Below are positions 1-7,967 of a DNA stretch of 64,000 nt, piece after piece (positions within the stretch are counted from its first letter, which is position 1; every line of letters begins with the position of its first letter). This DNA comes from Oxalobacteraceae bacterium OTU3CAMAD1 (lineage in GTDB: Bacteria; Pseudomonadota; Gammaproteobacteria; Burkholderiales; Burkholderiaceae_D): the NCBI GenBank assembly GCA_024123915.1, contig CP099650.1:3968001-4032000 (forward strand), in the 5' to 3' direction. The position numbers and the translations under genes were made by a program. The notes beneath the pieces are model-generated. The model was not told where the DNA came from. It worked only from the letters and a program-made list of their open reading frames with translations, and ran no database searches.

Positions 1-2217
1 GACGGCCACACCTTCCCCGGCGCGGCCCGCCCGTTCGGCATGATCCAACTGAGCCCTGACACGCAGGTGCGGCCTTTCCGCCAGAGCTATCCGTGGGCCG
101 CCGGCTACCGCTACGAGGACGACAGCATCCTCGGCTTCTCGCACACGCACTTTTCCGGCAGCGGCCATTCGGACCTGGGCGACGTGCTGTTGATGCCCTA
201 CAGCGGCGAGACCAAGCTGGAACCGGGCTACCCCGAGCGTCCCTTCAGCGGCTACCGCTCACGCTTCAGCCACAAGGACGAACGCGCGGAGCCGGGCTAC
301 TACGCTGTCAAGCTGCTCGACAACGAGGTCGATGTCGAGCTGACCGCCAGCGAGCGGGTGGGGCTGCACCGCTACCGCTACGCGGCCGGCGCGCCGGCCA
401 AGGTGATACTGGACCTGCGCAGCAGCATCTACGATTACAAGGCCAAGAACCTGTGGTCGCGCCTGCGCGTGCGCGACGATAAGCTGATCACCGGCATGCG
501 CGAGACGCGCGGCTGGGCGGCCGGCCGCCAGCTGTACTTCGCTATCGCGTTCTCGCAGCCGCTGACGGCGCGCGCGCTGCGCAACATGGAGACCGATATC
601 GAATACAAGGGCTTCGCCAGTCCGGGCAGCGGCCCCGGCGCCGACCCGAACCTCAAGCCTTTCGTCGAGGGCAAGGCGCTGGTCGGCGCGCTGGAATTCG
701 GCGTGCCGGCCGACGGCAAGCTGCTGGCGAAGGTGGCGATATCCGCCGTCAGCGAGGAGGGCGCGATCGCCAACCTGGCCGAAATGCCGGGCTGGGACTT
801 CGACGCCGAACGCGCCAGCGCCTCGGCCGCGTGGAACCAGGCGCTCGGCGCGGTGGCGATCGAGGCGGCCGCGCCGATGAAGACCATGGTCTACACGGCG
901 CTGTACCACAGCATGCTGGCGCCCGGCCTGTTCATGGACCGCGACGGCCGCTATCGCGGGCCGGACAACGAGGTCCACCAGGCCGACGGTTTCCGCTTCC
1001 ATTCGACCTTCTCGCTGTGGGACACCTACCGCGCGCTGCATCCGCTGCTGACAATGATCCAGCCGGAGCAGCGCAACGTCGATTTCGTGCGCTCGCTGAT
1101 CGCCTCGCAAAAGGCCAGCCCCTACGGCATCCTGCCGGTGTGGCAGTACCACGGGCTGGAGACGTGGTGCATGATCGGTTACCACGCGGTGCCGGTCATC
1201 GCCGACGCCTACATGAAGGGGATGAAAGGCTTCGACGCCGAGGAGGCCCTCAAGGCCATGACCAGTAGCGCCGAATATGGTCCCTACGGCGGCCTTCAGC
1301 ACTACATGAAGCTCGGCTATGTGCCGATCGACCTGGAGCCGGAGGCGGCGTCGAAGACGGTCGAATACGCGTTCGACGACTGGACCATCGCGCGCATGGC
1401 GGAGAAGATGGGCAAGAAGGACGTCGCCGCGCGCTATTACAAGCGGGCGCTGAACTACCGCAACTCCTTCGACACCAAGACCGGCTTCCTGCGGGCGAAA
1501 AAGTCGGACGGCAAGTTCCGCGAGCCGTTCGATCCGGTGCGCTCGAACTTCGGCAGCGACTACACCGAGGGCAGCGCCTGGCAATATTCCTGGTATTCGC
1601 CGCACGATAACGCCGGCCTGATCAAGATGCTCGGCGGAGATGCCGGTTTGCAAAATAAGATCGACATGATGTTCGACGCCAAGGTCGACGACAACGTCTA
1701 CGCGCACATGGAGGATATCTCCGGCCTGATCGGCCACTACGCGCACGGCAACGAGCCGTCGCACCACGTGGCCTATCTGTACAACTTCGCCGGCGCGCCG
1801 TGGAAGACCCAGCAGCGCCTGACGCAGGTGGTGGCGTCGCAGTACAACGCCACGCCGCAGGGCTTGTCGGGCAACGACGATCTGGGGCAGATGTCGGCCT
1901 GGCTGGCCTTCACGGCGCTGGGCTTCTATCCGGTGGCGCCGGGCAGCAACGAGTACGTGATCGGCCGTCCCTTCCTGGACAAGGCGGTGATGAATCTGCC
2001 CAACGGCAAGACCTTCACCATCCGCGCGGTGGGCATGAGCGCCGACAACGCCTATGTCGCCGGCGTGACCTTGAACGGCAAGCCGCTGGCGCAGACTTTC
2101 CTGCGCCACGAGCAAATCATGGCCGGTGGCGAGCTGGTGTTTACGATGGACAAGGAACCGAACAAGGCGTGGGGCAGGGGCGCGGCGGCGCGCCCGTACA
2201 CGCAAACGGCCTACTAA
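1..2217 (+). CDS. GH92 family alpha-mannosidase-type glycoside hydrolase (5'-truncated by window)
   Basis: The reading frame is open from base 1, so the true start lies upstream and the N-terminus is missing. The first residues carry TFPGAARPFGMIQLSPDT, the signature near the N-terminus of GH92 enzymes. Later come NEPSHHVAYLYNFAG and GLSGNDDLGQMSAW, the conserved (alpha/alpha)6-barrel motifs, with Glu and Asp residues that in this family act in Ca2+-dependent inverting hydrolysis of alpha-mannosides. The protein ends in a small beta domain after GRPFLDKAV. By family knowledge it is exported and trims alpha-mannose from glycans; the signal peptide cannot be seen. The gene ends 148 nt before a small paralog-family gene. 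Family call is firm; the exact linkage specificity is not known. Confidence 0.93.
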   Translation, partial: DGHTFPGAARPFGMIQLSPDTQVRPFRQSYPWAAGYRYEDDSILGFSHTHFSGSGHSDLGDVLLMPYSGETKLEPGYPERPFSGYRSRFSHKDERAEPGYYAVKLLDNEVDVELTASERVGLHRYRYAAGAPAKVILDLRSSIYDYKAKNLWSRLRVRDDKLITGMRETRGWAAGRQLYFAIAFSQPLTARALRNMETDIEYKGFASPGSGPGADPNLKPFVEGKALVGALEFGVPADGKLLAKVAISAVSEEGAIANLAEMPGWDFDAERASASAAWNQALGAVAIEAAAPMKTMVYTALYHSMLAPGLFMDRDGRYRGPDNEVHQADGFRFHSTFSLWDTYRALHPLLTMIQPEQRNVDFVRSLIASQKASPYGILPVWQYHGLETWCMIGYHAVPVIADAYMKGMKGFDAEEALKAMTSSAEYGPYGGLQHYMKLGYVPIDLEPEAASKTVEYAFDDWTIARMAEKMGKKDVAARYYKRALNYRNSFDTKTGFLRAKKSDGKFREPFDPVRSNFGSDYTEGSAWQYSWYSPHDNAGLIKMLGGDAGLQNKIDMMFDAKVDDNVYAHMEDISGLIGHYAHGNEPSHHVAYLYNFAGAPWKTQQRLTQVVASQYNATPQGLSGNDDLGQMSAWLAFTALGFYPVAPGSNEYVIGRPFLDKAVMNLPNGKTFTIRAVGMSADNAYVAGVTLNGKPLAQTFLRHEQIMAGGELVFTMDKEPNKAWGRGAAARPYTQTAY

Positions 2218-2241
2218 TCGTTCGACGAACAGCAGGAAATG

Positions 2242-2282
2242 TCGATCGGATCATATCGCTCCCCGTTGGGCTGGGTAAGCTG
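2242..2282 (+). promoter_or_regulatory. Conserved upstream element, copy A
   Basis: TCGATCGGATCA at 2242-2253, exactly 20 nt, then GGTAAGCTG at 2274-2282. The same bipartite element with the same spacing precedes two other members of the small-protein family (3743-3783 and 6266-6306). It lies 82 nt before the start at 2365. It could be a promoter/operator or a structured leader; its role is inference. Confidence 0.6.
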
Positions 2283-2364
2283 GACTTTCGCCATATCGGG
2301 CGGGAAGTTCTCTTCGTCACTATTGCTCGCGCTTGGTGACCACTCAACCTGGACGGAGGTTATG

Positions 2365-2784
2365 ATGGATGAATTTGTCTACAGTCTGCTGTTGAAGGGT
2401 ACGCAAGGATTGACCCTGCTTGGCACGTTGCGCTACCGCTTCACCGATCTTGCCGCCGACGCCCGCACCCGCGACATGCAAGCGCTGATGGGCGCGACGA
2501 TCGACCGGCCCACCATCGAGCTGTTCATCCTGCCGGCCGAGGGCACGATCTCGGTGCCGCTGCTGACCGGGCTGACGCCGGTGCCGATCAGCGGCATCGG
2601 CTTCGGCAGTCCGGCGGGCCTGCTGACGGTGCTGTTCTCCAGCACCGACGATACGCGCGGCCTCAGCCTGCAAATCAATCCGATCGACGCCACCCACATC
2701 GGCGGCGGCCTGACCTGGAAGCCAGGCCAGCCGGACACGTTGCTGTTCAGTGTACTGGGCACGCAGCTTGCATTCCCGATGTGA
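2365..2784 (+). CDS. Small paralog-family protein A, function unknown
   Basis: A protein of about 139 residues of no family I recognise; it is one of four related proteins in the first 7 kb (others at 3867, 4379 and 6367). Shared blocks are an N-terminal MDE..Y.LLLK, a TLRYR(F/Y)TDL block, TISVPLLTGLTPVPISGI in the middle, and GGLTWKPG...LFSVLGTQ at the end. No signal peptide or clear membrane segment is seen; it is rich in beta-prone hydrophobic stretches. The frame is open further upstream (to 2239), but the second ATG of GGAGGTTATGATGGATGA is chosen because the fourth paralog has GTG ATG at this place and the GGAGG spacing is then 5 nt. A conserved element lies upstream and a hairpin terminator follows. 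Confidence 0.75.
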   Translation: MDEFVYSLLLKGTQGLTLLGTLRYRFTDLAADARTRDMQALMGATIDRPTIELFILPAEGTISVPLLTGLTPVPISGIGFGSPAGLLTVLFSSTDDTRGLSLQINPIDATHIGGGLTWKPGQPDTLLFSVLGTQLAFPM

Positions 2785-2812
2785 AGCGGGGGGCCGGGTG
2801 CGGATGGTGGGG

Positions 2813-2838
2813 AAGGGCGCCATGGGAGTGGCGCCCTT
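2813..2838. terminator. Hairpin terminator between convergent genes
   Basis: AAGGGCGCCA at 2813-2822 pairs perfectly with TGGCGCCCTT at 2829-2838 around a 6-nt loop. It lies between the converging ends of the small-protein gene (2784) and the PEP-CTERM gene (2855). The T-tract is short, so the termination role is inferred from position and stem. Confidence 0.6.
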
Positions 2839-2854
2839 GTTGCATCCGGGGTGC

Positions 2855-3565
2855 TCAGGCGCGGCGTTTGCGCAGCGCCGCGCCGATCACGCCGAGTCCC
2901 GCGAGCATCAGCAAGGCCGATTCCGGCTCGGGAACGGCGGATACCTGGACCCGCTGGATCGAGGTGAGCGTGCCCCAGAAGGAGACGCCGTAGTCGTCGC
3001 TTTGACGGTACCAGCCGCCGCCGATGGTCGACACCAGGTCCTTGTAGGCGATGTCGAGCGCCGACGGCAGCGCTGTCGAATTGAGATAGCCGCCACTGGC
3101 GTCCGTGAAACCCAGCCCCGCGCCGCCGCTCAGGTCGGGCTGTGCGCTCCCTTCATAATTGGTGTTGTCGAGGGCGATCGAATCGTTACCGGGTCCGTTC
3201 ACCACCGTCACCGCGCCCGTGTGGGCGCTGGCGTAATTGTTCTGGCCCGACTTGAAGCTGTATTCCATGCTGAACGTGGGCAACGTGCTCAGGCTGTAGC
3301 TGCCGTAGTCGAAGAAGGAAGACGGGTTGGCCGTATCAAAGCTGATGCGTCCCGTCAGTTGGTCGTTCACCGCCATGTGATGGCCCGCCAAGTTGGCGCT
3401 ATCGACATAGCCCCCCTGGCCTTTCGACAGAGCGAGCACGCGATCGACCACGGCGGTGAAAGTGTAGGTCACGGTCTCGGCATGCGTCGGGCTGGCGGCC
3501 GACAGCAAGGCCAGCGCCACCGCGCCGACGCTTGCGTTCATCTTGGTTGTCCAGGTCATAGCCAT
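2855..3565 (-). CDS. PEP-CTERM sorting domain protein
   Basis: A secreted protein of 236 residues. It has an N-terminal signal peptide ending near SAASPTHA, a beta-rich central region (YTFTAVVD...FSMEYSFKSG), and a C-terminal sorting tripartite signal: VPEPESALLMLAGLGVIG, then AALRKRRA. This is the classical PEP-CTERM motif, hydrophobic helix and basic tail, cleaved in related bacteria by exosortase EpsH/XrtA and tied to exopolysaccharide or biofilm. The body is not recognised beyond that. The frame is open upstream to 3691, but the start at 3565 gives a proper signal peptide. No exosortase gene lies in the window, so sorting would depend on a distant locus. Confidence 0.85.
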   Translation of the reverse strand: MAMTWTTKMNASVGAVALALLSAASPTHAETVTYTFTAVVDRVLALSKGQGGYVDSANLAGHHMAVNDQLTGRISFDTANPSSFFDYGSYSLSTLPTFSMEYSFKSGQNNYASAHTGAVTVVNGPGNDSIALDNTNYEGSAQPDLSGGAGLGFTDASGGYLNSTALPSALDIAYKDLVSTIGGGWYRQSDDYGVSFWGTLTSIQRVQVSAVPEPESALLMLAGLGVIGAALRKRRA

Positions 3566-3665
3566 TCCAATCTCTGTGTGAAGTAGGGAACTTATTATAA
3601 TAATTGCACTCAGGAATTGTAAATGTAAAATCTCAAGCGTGCGGGCCGATACAACGCCGACCATG

Positions 3666-3705
3666 CCGATTTGATCACAATGTGTGGACATGGCGGGTGG
3701 CGCTG
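3666..3705 (+). promoter_or_regulatory. Diverged second copy of the upstream element
   Basis: CCGATTTGATCA at 3666-3677 followed after 18 nt by GGTGGCGCTG (3696-3705) resembles the intact element that starts 77 nt further on. The internal spacer also matches (AATG.GT..A.AT.G). It looks like a tandem duplicate that has decayed; weak evidence. Confidence 0.3.
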
Positions 3706-3742
3706 GCGCGGGCGCCTGAAGCGGCGGGCCGCGATTGCAATA

Positions 3743-3783
3743 TCGATCTGATCAGAATGCGTCCAAATCGGCCGGGTAAGCTG
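3743..3783 (+). promoter_or_regulatory. Conserved upstream element, copy B
   Basis: TCGATCTGATCA at 3743-3754, 20 nt spacer, GGTAAGCTG at 3775-3783; it lies 83 nt before the start of the second paralog at 3867. Spacing and core match copies at 2242 and 6266. Confidence 0.6.
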
Positions 3784-3866
3784 AACTACTGCCCCATCAG
3801 GCAGGGAAGTTCTCGCTGTCACTATCGTTAGCGCATGGTGGCAGCTCAACCCGCATGGAGGTTATG

Positions 3867-4319
3867 ATGGATGAGATTATTTATGATCTGTTATTGAAGA
3901 GTCCGCTTGGTTTTGCCCTGTTAGGCACGCTTCGTTTCCGCATCATTTTCGATGAACCGGCGTCCGGAAAAAGCATCGGCGACGTCTCCGCGCTGTTGAC
4001 CGAGACGCTGGAGCGGCCCTTTATCACCATGAGCGCCCAGGAGCTGGAGGGCAGCATCTCGGTGCAATTCCTGACCGGCTCGCGTCCGTTGCCGGCCGCC
4101 GGCCGTCTCTTCGGCTTCGACATGACGCCGCTGCCGCTGAACGCCTTGTTAAACGGCGGCGACGCCACGCGCCAGCTGTTCCTGCAGTTCAGCTTCCTCG
4201 ACGCCACGCACATCGGAGGCGGCATGCTGTGGCAACCCAACACGCCGCAGCAAATGAAGTTCAGCCTGCTGGGCACGCAGCGTCCGTTCGGCATGTCGGC
4301 CGATGACATCCCCCAATGA
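3867..4319 (+). CDS. Small paralog-family protein B, function unknown
   Basis: The second of four paralogs, about 150 residues. Visible family blocks are MDEIIYDLLLKSPLGFALLGTL, SISVQFLTGSRPLPAAGRLF, and GGMLWQPN...FSLLGTQRPFGM. It diverges from copy A in the middle (an insert around FDEPASGKSIGD). No signal peptide, cysteines or catalytic motif stand out. The start is the second ATG after GGAGG, conserved across all copies. Its stop lies only 59 nt before the start of copy C, which lacks its own copy of the upstream element, so B and C are probably one transcript. Confidence 0.72.
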   Translation: MDEIIYDLLLKSPLGFALLGTLRFRIIFDEPASGKSIGDVSALLTETLERPFITMSAQELEGSISVQFLTGSRPLPAAGRLFGFDMTPLPLNALLNGGDATRQLFLQFSFLDATHIGGGMLWQPNTPQQMKFSLLGTQRPFGMSADDIPQ

Positions 4320-4378
4320 AATTCCCTTCGCCGCCATTGCCCGCGCATGGTGGCCGCTCAACATGGATGGAGGTTATG

Positions 4379-4849
4379 ATGGATGAGATTGCCTTTAATA
4401 TAATACTGACGAGCAGGTTCGGCCTGAGCCTGCCCGGCATGCTGCGTCTTCGCTTCACCGATCTGGACGCGCTCATGCCCAGCGGCGATATCGGCGCCGT
4501 GCTGGCGGCGATGCCGCAGCCGGTCGACATCGACGTGGCGGTGTTCCAGCTGGCCGGGACAATGTCGGTGCCGCTGCTGACCGGCGTGCGTCCCGTGCCG
4601 GTGGCCGGCATCGGCCTGGCCACGGCGGCCGGCCCCATCGGGTATGTGCTGGCCGGCACCGACCCGGCGCGTCCGCTTCGGCTGCTGTTCAACAACCTGG
4701 ACGTTCAGGACATCGCCGGCGGGCTGGTGTGGCGGGCGGGGCAGTTCGGCCAGCAGATTTTCAGCTTGCTGGGCACCCAGCTTCCGTTCGGCCTGCGGGG
4801 CGACGCGGCCCCGCAAGAGGAGGCCGCTCCCCAGGACGAGACCGCTTGA
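4379..4849 (+). CDS. Small paralog-family protein C, function unknown
   Basis: The third paralog, about 156 residues: MDEIAFNIILTSRFGLSLPGML at the start, TMSVPLLTGVRPVPVAGIGL in the middle, GGLVWRAGQFGQQIFSLLGTQLPFG near the end, followed by an acidic, Pro/Glu-rich tail of some 20 residues (PQEEAAPQDE) that the other copies lack. The RBS-start region GGAGGTTATGATGGATGA is identical to copies A and B. The sequence just upstream (GCGCATGGTGGC.GCTCAAC) matches the region upstream of copy B, so the duplication included part of the leader. No function can be assigned. Confidence 0.72.
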   Translation: MDEIAFNIILTSRFGLSLPGMLRLRFTDLDALMPSGDIGAVLAAMPQPVDIDVAVFQLAGTMSVPLLTGVRPVPVAGIGLATAAGPIGYVLAGTDPARPLRLLFNNLDVQDIAGGLVWRAGQFGQQIFSLLGTQLPFGLRGDAAPQEEAAPQDETA

Positions 4850-4852
4850 TGC

Positions 4853-5233
4853 TCAGGGACCGGCTTCCGCCTCGTCCAGCGACACGAAGGTGAGCCGGTT
4901 GCCGAACGGATCTTTGACCGACATCTCACGCCCGCCCCACGGCACCGTTTCGATGCCCGGGCGGGCGTATTTATAGTGCTTGACGGTCAGCTCGGCGTGC
5001 AGGGCGTCGATGTCGGCGCTAACCACCCGCAGCGCCGCGCCCGGGCTGCAATCGCCGTGGTGTTCGCTCAGGTGCAGCGCGCAGCCGTCGCGCGACACTT
5101 GCAGGTAGAGCGGCATGCCCGGCTCGAAACGGTGTTCCCAATCGACCCCGAAGCCCAGGTAGTCGATGTAGAACTCGCGCGCCTTGGCTTCGTCGAAGAT
5201 GCGCAGGATGGGCGTGATGGTTCCGAGGGTCAT
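4853..5233 (-). CDS. VOC-superfamily (glyoxalase/bleomycin-resistance-like) protein
   Basis: A 126-residue single-module protein. It opens with TPILRIFDEAKAREFYIDYLGF, the standard beta-alpha-beta start of a vicinal-oxygen-chelate module, and ends with VKDPFGNRLTFV, the typical last strand. YLQVSRDGCALHLSEHHGD in the middle resembles ShBle-type antibiotic-binding proteins, which act as dimers that sequester a ligand. Whether this copy is an enzyme or a binding protein cannot be told from the sequence. The gene converges on the paralog C gene with a 3-nt gap and lies 31 nt downstream of the PPK2 gene on the same strand, so the two are probably co-transcribed. Confidence 0.82.
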   Translation of the reverse strand: MTLGTITPILRIFDEAKAREFYIDYLGFGVDWEHRFEPGMPLYLQVSRDGCALHLSEHHGDCSPGAALRVVSADIDALHAELTVKHYKYARPGIETVPWGGREMSVKDPFGNRLTFVSLDEAEAGP

Positions 5234-5264
5234 GCTGGTTCCTGTGGATGGGCTGTACGGACCC

Positions 5265-6185
5265 CTAGTATATCTCCGGCACGATGATTTCGGACGGCAC
5301 CGGGCGGCGCACGTAGTCGTCGTGGTACTCGCGCTCCGGCAGCTGGATTGCCGGATGCTCGACTTCGATGTAGGGCATCTGTCCCAGCAGGTGGTGGATG
5401 CAGTTCAGCCTGGCCTTCTTCTTGTCCACGCCTTGCACCACCCACCATGGCGCCTCCGGAATGTGGGTGCGCTCGAGCATGATTTCCTTGGCCTTGGTGT
5501 ATTCCTCCCAGCGGCGGCGCGACTCCAGGTCCATCGGGCTCAGTTTCCATTGCTTGAGCGGATCGTGGATGCGGCCCAGGAAGCGCGCGTTCTGCTCCTC
5601 GTCCGAGATCGAGAACCAATATTTGATCAGCTGGATGCCCGAGCGCGCCAGCATGCGCTCGAACTCCGGCACAGTCTGGAAGAATTCCTCGTATTGTTCG
5701 TCGCTGCAAAAACCCATCACGCGCTCGACGCCGGCGCGGTTGTACCAGCTGCGGTCGAACAGGACGATCTCGCCGGCGGCCGGCAGGTGCGAGGCGTAGC
5801 GCTGGAAATACCACTGCGTGCGCTCGCGGTTGTTGGGCGCGGGCAGGGCGGCCACGCGGCAAACGCGCGGATTGAGGCGCTGCACGATGCGTTTGATCAC
5901 GCCGCCCTTGCCGGCGGCGTCGCGGCCCTCGAACAAGATCACCACCTTGTGGCCGGTGTGCACCACCCAGTCCTGCAGCTTGACCAGCTCGGCTTGCAGG
6001 CGGAACAGTTCGCGGAAGTAATGGCGGCGGGCCGCCTTGGCCGCCTCGCTGCGTTCCGTTTCGATGACCAGCTTGGTGACCGGGTCGATCTCGCGGTCCT
6101 CCAGCTCCATCTCCAATTCCTCGTCGTAGCTGTCGGTGAGCTCGCGGTGTACGCGCTCCAGCAATTCCTGCTCGTTCAATTTCAC
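5265..6185 (-). CDS. ppk2: Polyphosphate kinase 2 (PPK2 family)
   Basis: A 306-residue single-domain PPK2. Walker A reads FEGRDAAGKGG, the lid/Walker B region reads FDRSWYNRAGVERVMGF, and WFSISDEEQNARFLGR and APWWVV follow in the order usual for the family. PPK2 enzymes use polyphosphate to phosphorylate nucleotides, most often making GTP or ATP from the diphosphate. The size and single domain fit class I. The N-terminal 60 residues are charged and helical. The gene probably heads a two-gene transcript with the VOC protein downstream. Subclass and nucleotide preference are inference. Confidence 0.92.
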   Translation of the reverse strand: MKLNEQELLERVHRELTDSYDEELEMELEDREIDPVTKLVIETERSEAAKAARRHYFRELFRLQAELVKLQDWVVHTGHKVVILFEGRDAAGKGGVIKRIVQRLNPRVCRVAALPAPNNRERTQWYFQRYASHLPAAGEIVLFDRSWYNRAGVERVMGFCSDEQYEEFFQTVPEFERMLARSGIQLIKYWFSISDEEQNARFLGRIHDPLKQWKLSPMDLESRRRWEEYTKAKEIMLERTHIPEAPWWVVQGVDKKKARLNCIHHLLGQMPYIEVEHPAIQLPEREYHDDYVRRPVPSEIIVPEIY

Positions 6186-6265
6186 GCAATGCTCCTCGGT
6201 GTGGGTCGGGCACAGCTTACGCGTGGAATGTGACCTGGCGATGACGAATCAATATCGTCCCGATG

Positions 6266-6306
6266 TCGATCTGATCATGGCGCCGTGCGCCCGCCTCGGT
6301 AAGCTG
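6266..6306 (+). promoter_or_regulatory. Conserved upstream element, copy D
   Basis: TCGATCTGATCA at 6266-6277, exactly 20 nt, then GGTAAGCTG at 6298-6306; 60 nt before the start at 6367. The spacer sequence is not conserved while the two ends and their spacing are, as expected for a two-part protein-binding site or promoter. Confidence 0.6.
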
Positions 6307-6366
6307 AAATCCTGGCTCGCTCGTGAGGCAGGCATGTTTGCGGTGACTTTACCTATGGAGGTTGTG

Positions 6367-6786
6367 ATGGATGAGCTGGTCTATAACTTGTTATTGAAGA
6401 GTCCGCACGGTTTGACGCTGCCGGGCACCTTGCGCTATCGCTATACCGACCTGGACGCCCTCAAGGCGGGGGAGATGTCAGCCCTCATGGAGCAGGCGCA
6501 GCAGGTGGACACCTTCGAATTGTCGCTCTTCAAGCTGGCCGGTACCTTGTCGGTGCCGCTGCTGACCGGTTTCACGCCGGTGCCTGTCGAGGGGATCTCG
6601 TTCGTCGCCCTGCTGGGGCCGACCTTGACCAATTTGCTGAGCAGCACCGATCCGCGCCGCCGCCTCGATATGCAGTTCAACTTCCTCGGCAGTAATAATA
6701 TCGCCGGCGGCCTGCTGTGGCGTCCGGGCGAGCTGCGCCAGCAGGTGTTCAGCATCCTGGGCACCCGCGCGGCGCCGGGCGTGTAG
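6367..6786 (+). CDS. Small paralog-family protein D, function unknown
   Basis: The fourth paralog, 139 residues, separated from the others by the VOC and PPK2 genes. Blocks: MDELVYNLLLKSPHGLTLPG, TLRYRYTDLDAL, TLSVPLLTGFTPVPVEGISF, NNIAGGLLWRPGELRQQVFSILGT. The usual ATGATG start is GTGATG here; since only the second codon is a conserved ATG in all four, the start is set at 6367, 5-6 nt after GGAGG. It carries its own upstream element, so it is likely controlled together with A and B although it stands apart. No function is recognised. Confidence 0.74.
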   Translation: MDELVYNLLLKSPHGLTLPGTLRYRYTDLDALKAGEMSALMEQAQQVDTFELSLFKLAGTLSVPLLTGFTPVPVEGISFVALLGPTLTNLLSSTDPRRRLDMQFNFLGSNNIAGGLLWRPGELRQQVFSILGTRAAPGV

Positions 6787-6811
6787 AAGGGCCCAACCCG
6801 CAGAGCCAGGC

Positions 6812-6838
6812 GGGGTCGGACCCGACGGGTCCGACCCC
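6812..6838. repeat. Palindromic intergenic repeat GGGGTCGGACCC, copy 1
   Basis: GGGGTCGGACCC (6812-6823), loop GAC, GGGTCCGACCCC (6827-6838): a perfect 12-bp inverted repeat. Flanks AACCCGCAGAGCCAGGC before it and TAAGCG after it recur at the other two copies (21386, 41091). It lies between converging genes and may also stop transcription. Confidence 0.8.
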
Positions 6839-6886
6839 TAAGCGCGGCGGCAAGCGTCGAGTTGCCATCTCGGAGGGGGCTCGATT

Positions 6887-7867
6887 TTAATTCGGATACA
6901 GGCCGTGCACCCGGCCGAACAACCGGGTCAGGCCGAGCAGGGCGTCGATGTGGGGCGTGGGCAATTGCAGCCGCTGGCCGATTTCGCGCACGGCGCCCAC
7001 CAGCGCGTCCAGCTCCAGCACGCGGCCGGCGTCGGCGTCCTGCAGCATCGAACTCTTGAAGGCGCCCAGCTTGCGCGTGACCTGGTGGCGCTGCTCCGGC
7101 GTCTCGTCGATGTGGCAGCCGATGCGGTCGCCGATCAGCGCCGCCTCGCGCATGGCCGCGCGGCAGAACTCGGCCACCAGCGGATCGTCCAGGATGCGGT
7201 CGGCGGTGGCGCCGGTGATGGCCGACACCGGGTTCAACGTCATGTTGCCCCACAGTTTGTACCAGATGTCGTAGCGGATGTTGTCGGAGACGGTGACGTC
7301 GAAGCCGGCGCCGCCCAGCAGCGCGCCGAGCTGGCGCGCGCGCGCCGACTCGCCGCCGCCGGGTTCGCCGATGATCAGGCCGTTGCCCATTTTGTGGGCG
7401 ACCAGGCCCGGCTCCGGCGACGAGGTGCTGGCGTGCACGACGCAGCCGAGCACCTGGGCGTAGGGCAGGGCGGCGGTGATCGAGCCCTCCGGATCGACGC
7501 TGGCCAGCGGCTGGTCGCCGATGGCGGCCACGCCCTGGCCGAACCACCATGGCACGCCGTTCATGGCCGGCAGGATCACCGTCTCGGGCCCGATCAGCGG
7601 ACCGATCTCGCGCGCCACGGCCGTCAAGCCCTGGCCCTTGACAGCGACGATGACCACATCCTGGCGTCCCAGCTGCGAGGCGTCGTCGCTGGCGTGGGCC
7701 GGGGCCGTGGTCAGCACGTCGCCCTGGCGCAGCCGCCAACCGTTTTCTTGCAGCGAAACGAGTGCCGCGCGGCGCGCCAGCACACTTAAATCACACGCGG
7801 CCGCAGCCGCCAGACGGGTGCCGATGAAACCGCCAATGGCCCCGGCGCCGACGATACATACTTTCAT
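6887..7867 (-). CDS. panE: 2-dehydropantoate 2-reductase (ketopantoate reductase family)
   Basis: A 326-residue protein starting MKVCIVGAGAIGGFIG, the NADPH-binding Rossmann motif. The region VIVAVKGQGL and ILPAMNGVPWW follows the PanE pattern (K and N lining the active site), and KLWGNMTLNPVSAITGAT with the later LELDALVGAVREIG gives the C-terminal helical domain with its catalytic Lys and binding Glu. PanE reduces ketopantoate to pantoate for coenzyme A. Many genomes hold several PanE-like paralogs of other substrate range, so the gene name is tentative. The neighbour upstream on the same strand is an MFS carrier, but a strong hairpin between them suggests separate transcripts. Confidence 0.85.
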   Translation of the reverse strand: MKVCIVGAGAIGGFIGTRLAAAAACDLSVLARRAALVSLQENGWRLRQGDVLTTAPAHASDDASQLGRQDVVIVAVKGQGLTAVAREIGPLIGPETVILPAMNGVPWWFGQGVAAIGDQPLASVDPEGSITAALPYAQVLGCVVHASTSSPEPGLVAHKMGNGLIIGEPGGGESARARQLGALLGGAGFDVTVSDNIRYDIWYKLWGNMTLNPVSAITGATADRILDDPLVAEFCRAAMREAALIGDRIGCHIDETPEQRHQVTRKLGAFKSSMLQDADAGRVLELDALVGAVREIGQRLQLPTPHIDALLGLTRLFGRVHGLYPN

Positions 7868-7888
7868 GTTGTCTCCTCTGAAAGAAAA

Positions 7889-7909
7889 GGGGCCGCGATG
7901 TGCGGCCCC
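7889..7909 (-). terminator. Rho-independent terminator after the MFS gene
   Basis: GGGGCCGC at 7889-7896 and GCGGCCCC at 7902-7909 form a perfect 8-bp stem with a 5-nt loop; read on the minus strand it is followed by TTTTCTTT. It sits downstream of the MFS gene (ends 7968) and just before the PanE gene. Confidence 0.75.
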
Positions 7910-7967
7910 GCCTCCTGAAGCAGGTTTGATTACATCTTATTATTTGCTAAGTATATATCACTCTATA

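Noticed and set aside
259..2205. Long minus-strand frame opposite the GH92 gene
   Set aside because: Antisense shadow, no motif, wholly covered by a sure GH92 coding sequence.
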